In this document: piece after piece, positions 7,804-14,682 of the stretch
Numbering within the stretch: position 1 is the first letter of the stretch
How the letters are laid out: the number at the start of each line of letters is the position of its first letter
Assembly (NCBI GenBank): GCA_944387015.1
Contig: CALXDH010000022.1
Coordinates: 1 to 39,326, forward strand
Origin: an uncultured Oscillospiraceae bacterium
GTDB lineage: Bacteria; Bacillota; Clostridia; Oscillospirales; Oscillospiraceae
Length of the DNA: 39,326 nt
Direction: 5' to 3'
Translations under genes and position numbers: made by a program
The notes under the pieces: model-generated
What the model saw: only the letters and a program-made list of their open reading frames with translations
Told to the model about the DNA's origin: nothing
Databases searched by the model: none

Positions 7804-8204
7804 CAAAACGGCAGTTCCCCTTTCTCCTCTTCCGGCAGCTCCTGGAACTCTCCGGAAGGCGGCGTGTCCGAATCGGACACCGTCCGCTTGCTGTCTCCAA
7901 AGTACACGCTATCCGCCACCACCTCGGCGCTGCGGCGACGGCCGCCGTCTTTGTCGGTCCAGTCCCGGATCTGGAGTCTGCCCTCCACCACGGCCATGCG
8001 GCCTTTGGTGAAATACTTGCTGACGAACTCCGCCGTGGAGCGCCAGGCTACCACGTCGATGAAGTCCGTCTCCTTTTCCCCGCTCTGGGACTTGTAGTCC
8101 CGGTCCACGGCCAGGGTCAGCGCGGCCACAGCAGTGCCTCCCCCGGTGCGCCGCAGCTCAGGGTCACGGACCAGCCGGCCCATGAGAACAATTTTATTCA
8201 GCAT
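7803..8204 (-). CDS. ssb: Phage single-stranded DNA-binding protein
   Basis: A 133-aa OB-fold SSB. The N-terminal core MLNKIVLMGRLVRDPELRRTGGG, then FIDVVAWRSTAEFVSKYFTKGRMAVVEGRLQ, is the family signature. The acidic tail ends EEEKGELPF, the usual protein-interaction tip. I chose ATG 8204 because it matches the family start and follows GGAGGGGGATCAAG. The DNA encoding the disordered tail contains palindrome copy 3, read as VSDSDT, between the OB fold and the tip. It probably acts with the DnaB and initiator proteins of the same operon. Confidence 0.95.
   Translation of the reverse strand: MLNKIVLMGRLVRDPELRRTGGGTAVAALTLAVDRDYKSQSGEKETDFIDVVAWRSTAEFVSKYFTKGRMAVVEGRLQIRDWTDKDGGRRRSAEVVADSVYFGDSKRTVSDSDTPPSGEFQELPEEEKGELPF
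7864..7880. repeat. 17-bp palindrome copy 3 (inside ssb)
   Basis: GTGTCCGAATCGGACAC, a perfect match to the consensus. It lies in the codons for the flexible tail of SSB and is read as V-S-D-S-D-T. Confidence 0.9.
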
Positions 8205-8466
8205 CTTGATCCCCCTCCCCATACTTCCGGTCGTACTCCTCCGGTGGGATAATACGACAATTCTCCGGCCGATAGAGGCCCTCCAGGAATGCCGCGGACA
8301 AAATACCGGGGATGCTGACGGTTTTCGTCAGCTGCTGGTATTCCTCCCCGGAGATCTCCGGAGCCTCCTCATCGCCAATGGTCAGGCACAGTCCTCCCGG
8401 ACACGGGGCTCCATGCTCATCTTGGCCCAGCCCCTGGATCTCCAGACAAATCCGCACTTTTTTCAT
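8194..8466 (-). CDS. Small acidic phage protein, unknown
   Basis: A 90-aa protein starting MKKVRICLEIQGLGQDEHGAPC and ending in an acidic tail EGDQDAE. It has a short beta-rich N-terminal half (LCLTIGDEEAPEISGEEYQQL) and a helical middle. The start at 8466 is 2 bases from the previous stop, and its end overlaps the ssb start by 11 bases. No family recognised. Confidence 0.6.
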   Translation of the reverse strand: MKKVRICLEIQGLGQDEHGAPCPGGLCLTIGDEEAPEISGEEYQQLTKTVSIPGILSAAFLEGLYRPENCRIIPPEEYDRKYGEGDQDAE

Positions 8467-8467
8467 T

Positions 8468-8680
8468 TCAGTTCCTCCGTTTGATTCGGTTCCTGCAAAC
8501 CTCCCTGCGCCGTTTCTCGTAATCGTGCAGCTCAGCCTGCGGGATCGTGGCCGCCCGGTACATCTCGTGCCAGGCGGCCAGATTTTGCTGGTAGGTACCC
8601 CATGCCGGGCAGGCATCTGCATCATGGCATCCGGGAGATCTCCTGCGGCACCCACGGCACGGCGGCATTGGTTTACTCAT
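8468..8680 (-). CDS. Small zinc-finger-like phage protein
   Basis: A 70-aa protein starting MSKPMPPCRGCRRRSPGCHDADAC. The four cysteines and one histidine near the N terminus form a CxxC...CH...C pattern typical of small phage zinc-ribbon proteins. The rest is basic and helical (KRRREVCRNRIKRRN). Its ATG overlaps the stop of the 36-aa membrane gene as ATGA. Confidence 0.65.
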   Translation of the reverse strand: MSKPMPPCRGCRRRSPGCHDADACPAWGTYQQNLAAWHEMYRAATIPQAELHDYEKRRREVCRNRIKRRN

Positions 8681-8787
8681 GTGCTACCCCGGGCCCATGC
8701 CGTCAGGATCCATACAGCCAGCAGCGCCCAGACGCCGACCGCCAGCCAGAATCCCCAGCGCCGGCGGCGCTTCCCGGTATATCGCAT
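8677..8787 (-). CDS. 36-aa single-pass membrane peptide
   Basis: A very short frame reading MRYTGKRRRRWGFWLAV and continuing VWALLAVWILTAW, that is a basic N terminus followed by one hydrophobic segment of about 21 residues. The start overlaps the upstream stop as TGATG and the stop overlaps the downstream start as ATGA. This perfect interlocking supports it as a real gene despite its size. Function unknown; it is probably an inner-membrane peptide with the basic end in the cytoplasm. Confidence 0.6.
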   Translation of the reverse strand: MRYTGKRRRRWGFWLAVGVWALLAVWILTAWARGST

Positions 8788-9023
8788 CACGCCACCTCCC
8801 CGTTGAGCGTCTCCAGAATGATCTCAACGGACTGCTGGAGATTCAGGCCCGTAACATCCACCCGGCGGGTGGAACCATCGGCGCAGCGAATGATGACTAC
8901 CTCGTCACCGTCATCATGCAGGTGGTACTCCAGACGGACCACCCCAGGGCACATCTTTGCCACGCAGCGGGAAAAGTCATGTGCCAAAAAAGTCTTTTTG
9001 TCGTTAAGCTTCATCTGATTCAT
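8787..9023 (-). CDS. Small phage protein, unknown
   Basis: A 78-aa protein starting MNQMKLNDKKTFLAHDFSRC. I chose ATG 9023 because GGAGGATCAGC precedes it; it overlaps the ParB-like gene by 20 bases. The middle is beta-rich (GVVRLEYHLHDDGDEVVIIRCADGSTRRVDVTG) and the end is helical. No family recognised. Confidence 0.6.
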   Translation of the reverse strand: MNQMKLNDKKTFLAHDFSRCVAKMCPGVVRLEYHLHDDGDEVVIIRCADGSTRRVDVTGLNLQQSVEIILETLNGEVA

Positions 9024-10479
9024 GCTGATCCTCCATTTCCGGCAATGGCATCCACCAGTAACCGACGTCGTATTCGCCATGGGACGGTTCCTCCAGCTCG
9101 CAGCCCACATCCGTATCCACGAACGGGTAAAGATCGCTGTAACATCCCACACAGCGGGCGGTGCCATAGCACCATTCGCCCAAGGCATTGTCCCAGCGCA
9201 GAATCACCAGCTGCTGGTCCGCCGGCCAGTGGTCCTCATCCAGTGGCTGCCACTGTGCCAGGGCGGGCTTGGGTACGGGATCATCGGTCAGGCCGTAGAG
9301 ATAATCCGTACTGACGCCCAGTGCCTGGGCCAGGCGTGGAAATGCACCAGACCCCGGCAGGTTTCCGTTTTCCCAGGCGCTGTAAGTAGCCTTGTACTCT
9401 CCAATCTTTTCCGCAAAGGCCGCCCGGTCTAGACCAGTTGCCTCCCGAGCCGCCCTGAGCCGCTGGGAAAACCGCTCCCGCCGCACTTGCCAATCCTCCG
9501 CTGACAGCTCCACCCGGTTTTCCAGCTTGGGAGGCGGGGCGATGCCGCCGTGATCTTCCGGAGCTGTCTGCGATTCCATCCCCGCAGGCCGGGCATATTG
9601 GCATACAGAGGGACAGGTGTCCCGGTGCAAGCATCCACTGCAGCACCCGGGGCTGTGCCATACACCCCCATGGAAATCCGTATCATAGATGGCCTCTGCG
9701 TGCTGGCAAAATTCTCCCGTCTCCGGGCACTCCTTTTGGCAACCGTTCCACATCAGTGCAAACTTTTTGACGCTGCGGATGCTGTAATCATGATGACCAT
9801 TAACCACATAGTCCAATAACCGGTACTGTGCCTCTACCGGCAGCCGGGCGATCTCCAGCGCCGCAGCCTCCGGGATCTCGTCCCGCTCCCAGCTCCGCAT
9901 GATGCCCGGAACCTTGATGCCGTTTTTGATGGCGCTGAGATTGGCCAGCTTGGTCTTGGAGATCTGCATGGCCTCCGCTACCCGGTCCCGGATACGCCCC
10001 GGGAGATCTTCTCCGGCCTCCCGCCGCTTGACATAGGCCTCCGTCAGACGCTTAGCCTCCTCCGCCAGCAGAGCGTCTGACTTGACTCTCTGCCGGTTGG
10101 CCTCGATGACTGCGGTCATCTCCTGCGCCTTGTCCATTTGCGGCAAGACCCGGCAGAGGACCCGTTGATATTGCGGTGCGTCCGGCTCTCGATCGTGGAG
10201 ACGCCGCAAAGCCGTGATGCGGCTGTGTCCGGAGATCAAACGATAATAGAGCGTCCCCTTGTTTTGGATGACTGTGGGCGGCTCCAAAAGGCCATTTACC
10301 TGGATAGACTCCATCAGCTCCTCCAGCTGGGCGCTTGTGGGCTTGGGGTAAAAATTTAGCGCATTGTCTGCGATGCGGTCCAGGGAGATCCATTGCATCT
10401 CGCCCGATGTGTCCGAATCGGACACATCGGCCAGCTGAGCGTCCAGGATTTCAAAGACATTTACATCACGCTTTGCCAT
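9004..10479 (-). CDS. ParB-like protein fused to XRE HTH and DUF551-like domains
   Basis: A 491-aa multidomain protein. Residues about 27-115 are a ParB/Srx N-terminal domain with SGHSRITALRRL; about 140-230 hold the ParB/KorB-type helix-turn-helix region (VAEAMQISKTKLANLSAIKNG). Next is a cysteine/histidine cluster (CQKECPETGEFCQH...CCSGCLHRDTCPSVC), then an XRE-type HTH (RLRAAREATGLDRAAFAEKIGEY) and a C-terminal W-x-P-L domain resembling DUF551 (ending WWMPLPEMEDQ). It overlaps parA by 14 bases, the usual parAB arrangement. Codons 19-24 are palindrome copy 4. A partition role is likely; the extra HTH suggests that it also regulates transcription. Confidence 0.85.
   Translation of the reverse strand: MAKRDVNVFEILDAQLADVSDSDTSGEMQWISLDRIADNALNFYPKPTSAQLEELMESIQVNGLLEPPTVIQNKGTLYYRLISGHSRITALRRLHDREPDAPQYQRVLCRVLPQMDKAQEMTAVIEANRQRVKSDALLAEEAKRLTEAYVKRREAGEDLPGRIRDRVAEAMQISKTKLANLSAIKNGIKVPGIMRSWERDEIPEAAALEIARLPVEAQYRLLDYVVNGHHDYSIRSVKKFALMWNGCQKECPETGEFCQHAEAIYDTDFHGGVWHSPGCCSGCLHRDTCPSVCQYARPAGMESQTAPEDHGGIAPPPKLENRVELSAEDWQVRRERFSQRLRAAREATGLDRAAFAEKIGEYKATYSAWENGNLPGSGAFPRLAQALGVSTDYLYGLTDDPVPKPALAQWQPLDEDHWPADQQLVILRWDNALGEWCYGTARCVGCYSDLYPFVDTDVGCELEEPSHGEYDVGYWWMPLPEMEDQHESDEA
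10404..10430. repeat. 17-bp palindrome copy 4, extended to 27 bp (inside parB)
   Basis: The core GTGTCCGAATCGGACAC (10409-10425) is extended by CCGAT and ATCGG, giving 13-base perfect arms around one central base. It lies in the first 25 codons of the ParB-like gene, in a linker ahead of the ParB domain. It is the longest perfect copy seen. Confidence 0.9.
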
Positions 10480-11287
10480 TGCGGTCTCCTTTCTTCGCCA
10501 TATACTCCGCTACAAATGCCCGGTAGTCTCTGGCAGCTGCGCACCGCGGGCTGAATTTGATAAGTGGGACACCGTCGGCCCCGGCCGAGACTACTTTTTT
10601 TGATTTGCGGATCACAGTTTCAAACGTCGGAACAGCTTTCTGATTCCGCAAATATGTCAGAAGTCCGTTCGGGTCTTCCACTCGCTGGTATTTATTAACC
10701 AGAACGCCGGCCACGCTGTTCAGGCCGTCTTTCCTGGCCCTCATGATCTGCTTGAGCACTGTTGCCATTCCCATTGTAGAAAATAGATCCGTTGTAATTG
10801 GGACGATAATATCATCCGCATCACGCAAGGCTGCCAACGAAACCTGGGAAAATGCAGGAGAGCAGTCAATCAGGACATAATCATAGGCAGACTGGCGGTT
10901 GTCTGCGTCCGGGGCGTCTGCATCCTCCCGAATCGCCCGGAATAGATCCGACATCGCATGCCTGTTAAATCGTGCATCTTCCTTCAAAGCCGCCGCTTCC
11001 GCCTGGACCAAAGCGGTATCGGACGGAATAATATCCACCGGAGCATCGGTCCTTGCTGAGCTGATCCAGTCCGAATATACCGGCTCGTGTGTACCCATAA
11101 ACAAATCCAACGTACTGTTTCCCTCATCCGGCTCAACGCCATAAAACATACTGAGGTTTCCCTGGGGGTCTGCGTCGATGACCAACACCCGTTTTCCATA
11201 ATCAATAGCCAAAATATCGGCCATGGTGGAAACCGTGGTGGTTTTCCCGACGCCTCCTTTGTGATTAAAAATTGCGATTGTCCTCAT
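10466..11287 (-). CDS. parA: ParA/Soj-type partition ATPase
   Basis: A 273-aa ParA-family ATPase. It opens MRTIAIFNHKGGVGKTTTVS with the deviant Walker A KGGVGKTT (K10, K15), then VLVIDADPQGNLSMFYG, and later YVLIDCSPAFSQVSLAAL and VPITTDLFSTMGM. No N-terminal HTH is present, so it is the short (Soj-like) type. It precedes and overlaps the ParB-like gene. AAAGGACAAGGACT sits before ATG 11287. On an integrated prophage a partition ATPase suggests that the element can also be maintained outside the chromosome. Confidence 0.93.
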   Translation of the reverse strand: MRTIAIFNHKGGVGKTTTVSTMADILAIDYGKRVLVIDADPQGNLSMFYGVEPDEGNSTLDLFMGTHEPVYSDWISSARTDAPVDIIPSDTALVQAEAAALKEDARFNRHAMSDLFRAIREDADAPDADNRQSAYDYVLIDCSPAFSQVSLAALRDADDIIVPITTDLFSTMGMATVLKQIMRARKDGLNSVAGVLVNKYQRVEDPNGLLTYLRNQKAVPTFETVIRKSKKVVSAGADGVPLIKFSPRCAAARDYRAFVAEYMAKKGDRNGKA

Positions 11288-11300
11288 AGTCCTTGTCCTT

Positions 11301-11555
11301 TCATCCTCTGGCCCCCGGCAAGCGTGGGCCCCATCCAGACCGAGCTATCAGCTCCGGCCGGTTCGGGAAATAAAACGTCTCCCGCCAGGTCTCGCCGGTG
11401 ACCGTGGAGCGGAACTCCACCACGTAAAACCGCAGCTCCGGATGGATGTACACCACCCTGCACGGCCGCGGGCTGGCGTCCAGCATGTCTTTGGTGCCAT
11501 AAAACGTAGGCGCCCGGGTCAACGTATCTCCAACCCGAATCATTTCAGTTCTCAT
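11301..11555 (-). CDS. Small beta-rich phage protein, unknown
   Basis: An 84-aa protein starting MRTEMIRVGDTLTRAPTFYG. The sequence RPCRVVYIHPELRFYVVEF suggests an SH3-like beta barrel as found in several small phage proteins, but this is only a pattern guess. The ATG overlaps the dnaB stop as ATGA and GGAGAAATATGTGAA precedes it, so translation is coupled to dnaB. Confidence 0.6.
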   Translation of the reverse strand: MRTEMIRVGDTLTRAPTFYGTKDMLDASPRPCRVVYIHPELRFYVVEFRSTVTGETWRETFYFPNRPELIARSGWGPRLPGARG

Positions 11556-12838
11556 TTCACATATTTCTCCCGGAATGTATTTGTCTCCGGCCAAAAGGAT
11601 AAATCCACATGACCGGTTCGTCCGTGGCGGTTTTTTGCCACAGTAGCCTCTACAACCACTGGCTCCTGAGGCTTCCGTTCAAATTTCGGGTCGTAATAAT
11701 CCTCTCGGTGAAGCAGAATGATGCCGTCAGCGTCCTCCTCTGCCGCACCTGTGGCACGTAAATCTGAAATACGCGGTTTATTCCCGGTCCGTTTTTCATT
11801 TTCCCGGTTCAGCTGAGCCAGACACAGCACAGGTGCCCCCATCGCTTGAGCAAGCCGTTTGAGCGTGTGCGCCGCCGATGCGTATTCAATATGACTGGCC
11901 TGCCGGCCGGGAAGCAAAAACAAGCTGAAGTGATCTACCACTACCAGCCGGCAATCCTTCCGTGCCCGGACAACGGACGCCATACGGCCCGGCGTATACG
12001 CCTTTCCGGCTGTCACATAGAGCGGCGTCCTTCCAATGATGCGTGCCGCTTCAGATGTTCTCCGGTACTCCTCGTCCGTCATCGCCTCCGTCAAGATCAC
12101 ATTGCTGTCCACCTTGGACACCGCAGCGACGCGGCGAGCCGTGATCTGTTCGGCTGACATTTCCATGGATACAAATGCGACGCTTCCGATGTTGTTGGCG
12201 ACAAATTCAGCGATAGAAATGGCCAGTGCGGTTTTTCCAATGCCCGGACGAGCGGCGAGGAAATAGAGGCCTGAGTTCACCATTCCGCCCCCCAGCAGCC
12301 GATCCAGCTGCCGCAATCCTGTCCGGACAAATGGGGCCTCCCCTGCATCGATGCGTTCCCGATGCTGGAAAAACAAATCGAGCTGCGCCTCGGGCGCCAG
12401 CAGATCCCCGCCGGCACGGGTATTGAGGTCAGAGATCTTCGTCTCCAGAGGCGGCAATATATCCTCCTGTGCCTCTCCCTTATCCAGGGACTCCAGAGCC
12501 TCCCCAAGAGCCTCTTTTAACCCCCGTCTCCTGGCACAGTCCTGTACAATCTGGGCATATTCCGTGGCATTGGCTGCCGTAGGAGTCATCTCCATCAGCT
12601 GAGCAATGTACCTGCGGGTATCGGGAGACGCCTTCAATTCGTCTGCCACAGTCAAACCGTCTACGGGTCTGCCGTCCATATCCATGTTCAGCAGCGTACG
12701 ATAGATCTCCTGATTAAGTGCCAGGCGGAAATCCGTTTCCCGGAGCTTCCCAGCTATCGTGCGGATGCAGCTGCTGTCAATCAGCATCGACCCCAACACA
12801 GCCCTTTCAGCCTCAAGATCTTGGTACTGATTATTCGT
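11552..12838 (-). CDS. dnaB: Replicative DNA helicase DnaB
   Basis: About 428 aa with the DnaB N-terminal domain (QYQDLEAERAVLGSMLID at the start) and the RecA-like motor: Walker A ARPGIGKTA, SMEMSAEQI, Walker B-like LVVVDHFSLF, LAQLNRENEKR, and DLRATGAAEEDAD. It unwinds DNA at the fork and is loaded by the initiator encoded upstream. The usual in-frame start is TTG 12862, but a strong AGGAGG (12853-12848) lies inside that frame, nine bases before an ACG at 12838 where the family normally begins. I use the ACG as the more likely start. Either way the gene overlaps the upstream initiator. Confidence 0.93.
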   Translation of the reverse strand, partial: TNNQYQDLEAERAVLGSMLIDSSCIRTIAGKLRETDFRLALNQEIYRTLLNMDMDGRPVDGLTVADELKASPDTRRYIAQLMEMTPTAANATEYAQIVQDCARRRGLKEALGEALESLDKGEAQEDILPPLETKISDLNTRAGGDLLAPEAQLDLFFQHRERIDAGEAPFVRTGLRQLDRLLGGGMVNSGLYFLAARPGIGKTALAISIAEFVANNIGSVAFVSMEMSAEQITARRVAAVSKVDSNVILTEAMTDEEYRRTSEAARIIGRTPLYVTAGKAYTPGRMASVVRARKDCRLVVVDHFSLFLLPGRQASHIEYASAAHTLKRLAQAMGAPVLCLAQLNRENEKRTGNKPRISDLRATGAAEEDADGIILLHREDYYDPKFERKPQEPVVVEATVAKNRHGRTGHVDLSFWPETNTFREKYVK

Positions 12839-13652
12839 AAATATCCACCTCCTGGCCGTCAATCACGTCCGTACGGACATAGCGCTTGGGCTTTGCCCGG
12901 GGCGCTTCCCCATCGGCAGCAGGTTGGTCCTCCACGTCCTTCCAGCGGGCGTTGTTCAGGTATGTACTGGCATATGGCTTCCCATAGCCGGCCTGCCAGC
13001 TCTCGGAGGCGATCTGCATTTCCAGCGCCCGGCCGATCCGGGCGATCAGAGTGTCATCCGGCTTGAGCTTGTCCCAGGCCCGAATGGCACCCTGCCGGTC
13101 CTCGCTCCGGACGTTGGTACGGTAGTAGGTCCAGAACGCCTCGAACCGCTCCGGCTTCCAGTCGGCGGTCTCCTTGGGTTCCCGCTTTCTGCGCTGCCCC
13201 CCTTGGGGGGCTTTAGGGGGTATATTATTCTTTAAGTCTTTATTTCTTTGTGTCGGGTTTCCCGACAACGGTGTTTCCCGTTGACGGTTTTCCCCGTCAT
13301 CGGTATTTCCCGACAACGGTATTTCACCGTTGTCGGGTTTTCCGGACGACGGTGGTGCCATGTCCTGCAAAATGTAAATATTCCCGCCGAACGTCCCGTT
13401 CTCCTGGTGGGCCTGCTCCCGAACCAAGTAGCCCACTTTCTCCAGCTCGGCAAGCGTATTGCGGATGGAGTCCTTTCCTACCCCTGTAAATGCTGCGAGC
13501 CCGCTGACGCTGAACTCCCAGCCCTCCGGACGGGACATCATCACCGCAAAAAGGCCTTTGGCCTTGAGGCTCAGTCGCTTGTCCGTAATCATAGAGTTAT
13601 ACAGGACTGTAAAGCTCTCCCGCCTGCCAGACCTAACCACGCTGTCGCTCAT
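12831..13652 (-). CDS. Phage replication initiator, winged-helix type
   Basis: A 273-aa protein. Residues about 8-90 form a winged helix (FTVLYNSMITDKRLSLKAKGLFAVMMSRPEGWEFSVSGLAAFTG...IRNTLAELEKVGYLVRE) seen in phage replisome organizers and plasmid-type initiators. A low-complexity linker follows, then a C-terminal helical part with FEAFWTYYR and QAGYGKPYASTYLNNARWKDVE, common in DnaB-loading phage proteins. ATG 13652 has GGACGGTGATTTC upstream. The linker DNA holds six roughly 16-bp repeats next to an AT-rich block, as in lambda O-type origins. It probably binds this origin and recruits DnaB. Confidence 0.85.
   Translation of the reverse strand: MSDSVVRSGRRESFTVLYNSMITDKRLSLKAKGLFAVMMSRPEGWEFSVSGLAAFTGVGKDSIRNTLAELEKVGYLVREQAHQENGTFGGNIYILQDMAPPSSGKPDNGEIPLSGNTDDGENRQRETPLSGNPTQRNKDLKNNIPPKAPQGGQRRKREPKETADWKPERFEAFWTYYRTNVRSEDRQGAIRAWDKLKPDDTLIARIGRALEMQIASESWQAGYGKPYASTYLNNARWKDVEDQPAADGEAPRAKPKRYVRTDVIDGQEVDIYE
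13221..13250. other. AT-rich block beside the repeat array, candidate unwinding element
   Basis: About 30 bases that are clearly AT-rich (TATATTATTCTTTAAG and onward) in otherwise GC-rich DNA, inside the initiator gene and directly next to the repeat array at 13258. This is the arrangement of a DNA-unwinding element at an origin. Confidence 0.5.
13258..13356. repeat. Six ~16-bp repeats inside the initiator gene, candidate phage origin
   Basis: Units starting with TTTCCCGACAACGGT occur with a 15-17 bp period (TTT at about 13258, 13274, 13289, 13306, 13322 and 13339). Two units are nearly identical (13258, 13306), one is inverted in its core (CACCGTTGTCGG), and the others are degenerate. They encode a low-complexity linker (PLSGN-like repeats). 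The location resembles iterons in initiator genes of other phages. Confidence 0.55.
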
Positions 13653-13656
13653 GAAA

Positions 13657-13749
13657 TCACCGTCCCTCAATCCGATCAATCACCCGGAAAAGCCCACTGG
13701 TGGCCGAGCAGACGCCCAGCACCACAAAAAACATCTCCAAACCTGTCAT
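13657..13749 (-). CDS. 30-aa single-pass membrane peptide
   Basis: A short frame MTGLEMFFVVLGVCSATSGL ending in RVIDRIEGR. The first 20 residues are hydrophobic and the tail is charged, so it is probably one membrane segment. AGGGGGTGACCCTCCG before the ATG supports translation. It ends 5 bases before the initiator gene. Peptides of this form are common in Clostridia prophages and have no known role. Confidence 0.55.
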   Translation of the reverse strand: MTGLEMFFVVLGVCSATSGLFRVIDRIEGR

Positions 13750-13785
13750 CGGAGGGTCACCCCCTCCCCGACAGTCGTATGGGTC

Positions 13786-13814
13786 TTGCATTTCCGAGCA
13801 AAACGTGTTATCAT
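13786..13814 (+). promoter_or_regulatory. Candidate plus-strand promoter inside the early operon
   Basis: TTGCAT (13786-13791), 17 bases, TATCAT (13809-13814). It faces against the early operon and is followed by a hairpin-T-run at 13854-13890. No plus-strand gene follows, so it would produce a short RNA. Confidence 0.5.
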
Positions 13815-13820
13815 AATTTT

Positions 13821-13890
13821 GCGATTGTTCTCGGACGCAAGTCCCTGAACCGAGCGCCCTGAGGTTGCCGCCTTGGGGCGTTCTTTTTTT
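13821..13890 (+). ncRNA. Candidate ~70-nt antisense RNA in the early operon
   Basis: This lies in the 160-bp gap between two early genes. After the promoter at 13786-13814 comes a segment that can form CTCGG/CCGAG (13830-13834 with 13850-13854) or the alternative GGAC-GCAA-GTCC, then a 10-bp hairpin and TTCTTTTTTT. The hairpin with T-run works only on the plus strand, so the transcript would be antisense to the intercistronic region of the early mRNA, just upstream of the 30-aa gene and the initiator gene. I cannot match it to a known RNA family. Confidence 0.45.
13854..13890 (+). terminator. Rho-independent terminator of the candidate antisense RNA
   Basis: GCGCCCTGAGG pairs with CCTTGGGGCG (with G-T pairs) around the loop TTGCCG, followed by TTCTTTTTTT at 13881-13890. 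The T-run is on the plus strand, opposite to the surrounding genes. Confidence 0.6.
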
Positions 13891-13909
13891 GTCCATTCCG
13901 TTGAGGGGT

Positions 13910-14164
13910 TCATCTCCTAACCCCCATGATTGCCGCAGCATCTTCCGCGGTGAACCGCAGCACCTTGTCCAGCGCCATCAGCTCATCCAGCTCCCAGCCG
14001 CCCCGGCGCATCCGGCGTCCAAGGGTCTGCCGGGGGATTCCCGTCCGCTCTGCCAACGCCGTTTGGGTGGCAATGTCCCGATCCGTCATATGGTGCTTGA
14101 TAATCTTGGCGATGTCCGCCGTATGCTCCTGTCCAGGGTCCCTTCCCAGTTTTACTTTCGGCAT
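13910..14164 (-). CDS. Small HTH protein, phage regulator
   Basis: An 84-aa protein with a helix-turn-helix in IATQTALAERTGIPRQTLGRRMRRGGWELDELMALDKVLRFT and an opening MPKVKLGRDPGQEHTADIAKIIK. The shape resembles small phage HTH proteins of the DUF739/Cro-like type. AAAGGAGCGAATAACAAC precedes ATG 14164. It is the third regulator-like gene of the early operon and may fine-tune replication genes downstream. Confidence 0.7.
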   Translation of the reverse strand: MPKVKLGRDPGQEHTADIAKIIKHHMTDRDIATQTALAERTGIPRQTLGRRMRRGGWELDELMALDKVLRFTAEDAAAIMGVRR

Positions 14165-14168
14165 GTTG

Positions 14169-14630
14169 TTATTCGCTCCTTTCCACGTCCTGGGATGCCA
14201 GCCGCAGCTCGTAAAAGTCCTTTACGAGTTCACCCAGCTCCCGGACAATCTCGTCGAAAATAGGCCGTTCTGTCTCGTCGATCTGGCCATCCTCGGCGAT
14301 CTCCAGCAGCTGCTTGTCCCGCCGCTTGTCCGCCCACCGGGAAAAGCTGTTGAACAGTCGAATGGTGGCTGCCTGCAGCGTGGTCTGTTCCACCGGTGGA
14401 AGAATGGCCGCCGCCAGCTGGCTGGCGCTTCGCAGGTGCTGCACGGCCAGATACTGACTGTCGTAGAGCACTACCATAGAGTAGGCAATATCGTCCGAGG
14501 GGATCATCTCTCCGGCCTCGATCCGGGCCAGATGCCGCACGCTCAGGTTGAGCAGCTCCGCCGCCCGCTCCTGGGTGTATCCCGCCGCCTCCCGGCAGGT
14601 TTTGTAAATGGTCTTGTCCGTTCCAGACAT
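14169..14630 (-). CDS. XRE-family HTH protein
   Basis: A 153-aa protein with an N-terminal XRE helix-turn-helix (TCREAAGYTQERAAELLNLSVRHLARIEAGEMIP). The rest is a helical domain with an acidic stretch (EIAEDGQIDETERPIFDEIVREL). The C-terminal domain is not recognised. It stops 4 bases before the next gene. It is probably an early-gene regulator; the extra domain may bind a partner protein. Confidence 0.75.
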   Translation of the reverse strand: MSGTDKTIYKTCREAAGYTQERAAELLNLSVRHLARIEAGEMIPSDDIAYSMVVLYDSQYLAVQHLRSASQLAAAILPPVEQTTLQAATIRLFNSFSRWADKRRDKQLLEIAEDGQIDETERPIFDEIVRELGELVKDFYELRLASQDVERSE

Positions 14631-14682
14631 GGTCTTGTCTCCTTCTGTGCGCTATGCTGAGTTCATGAGGTACGCTGGGGGC

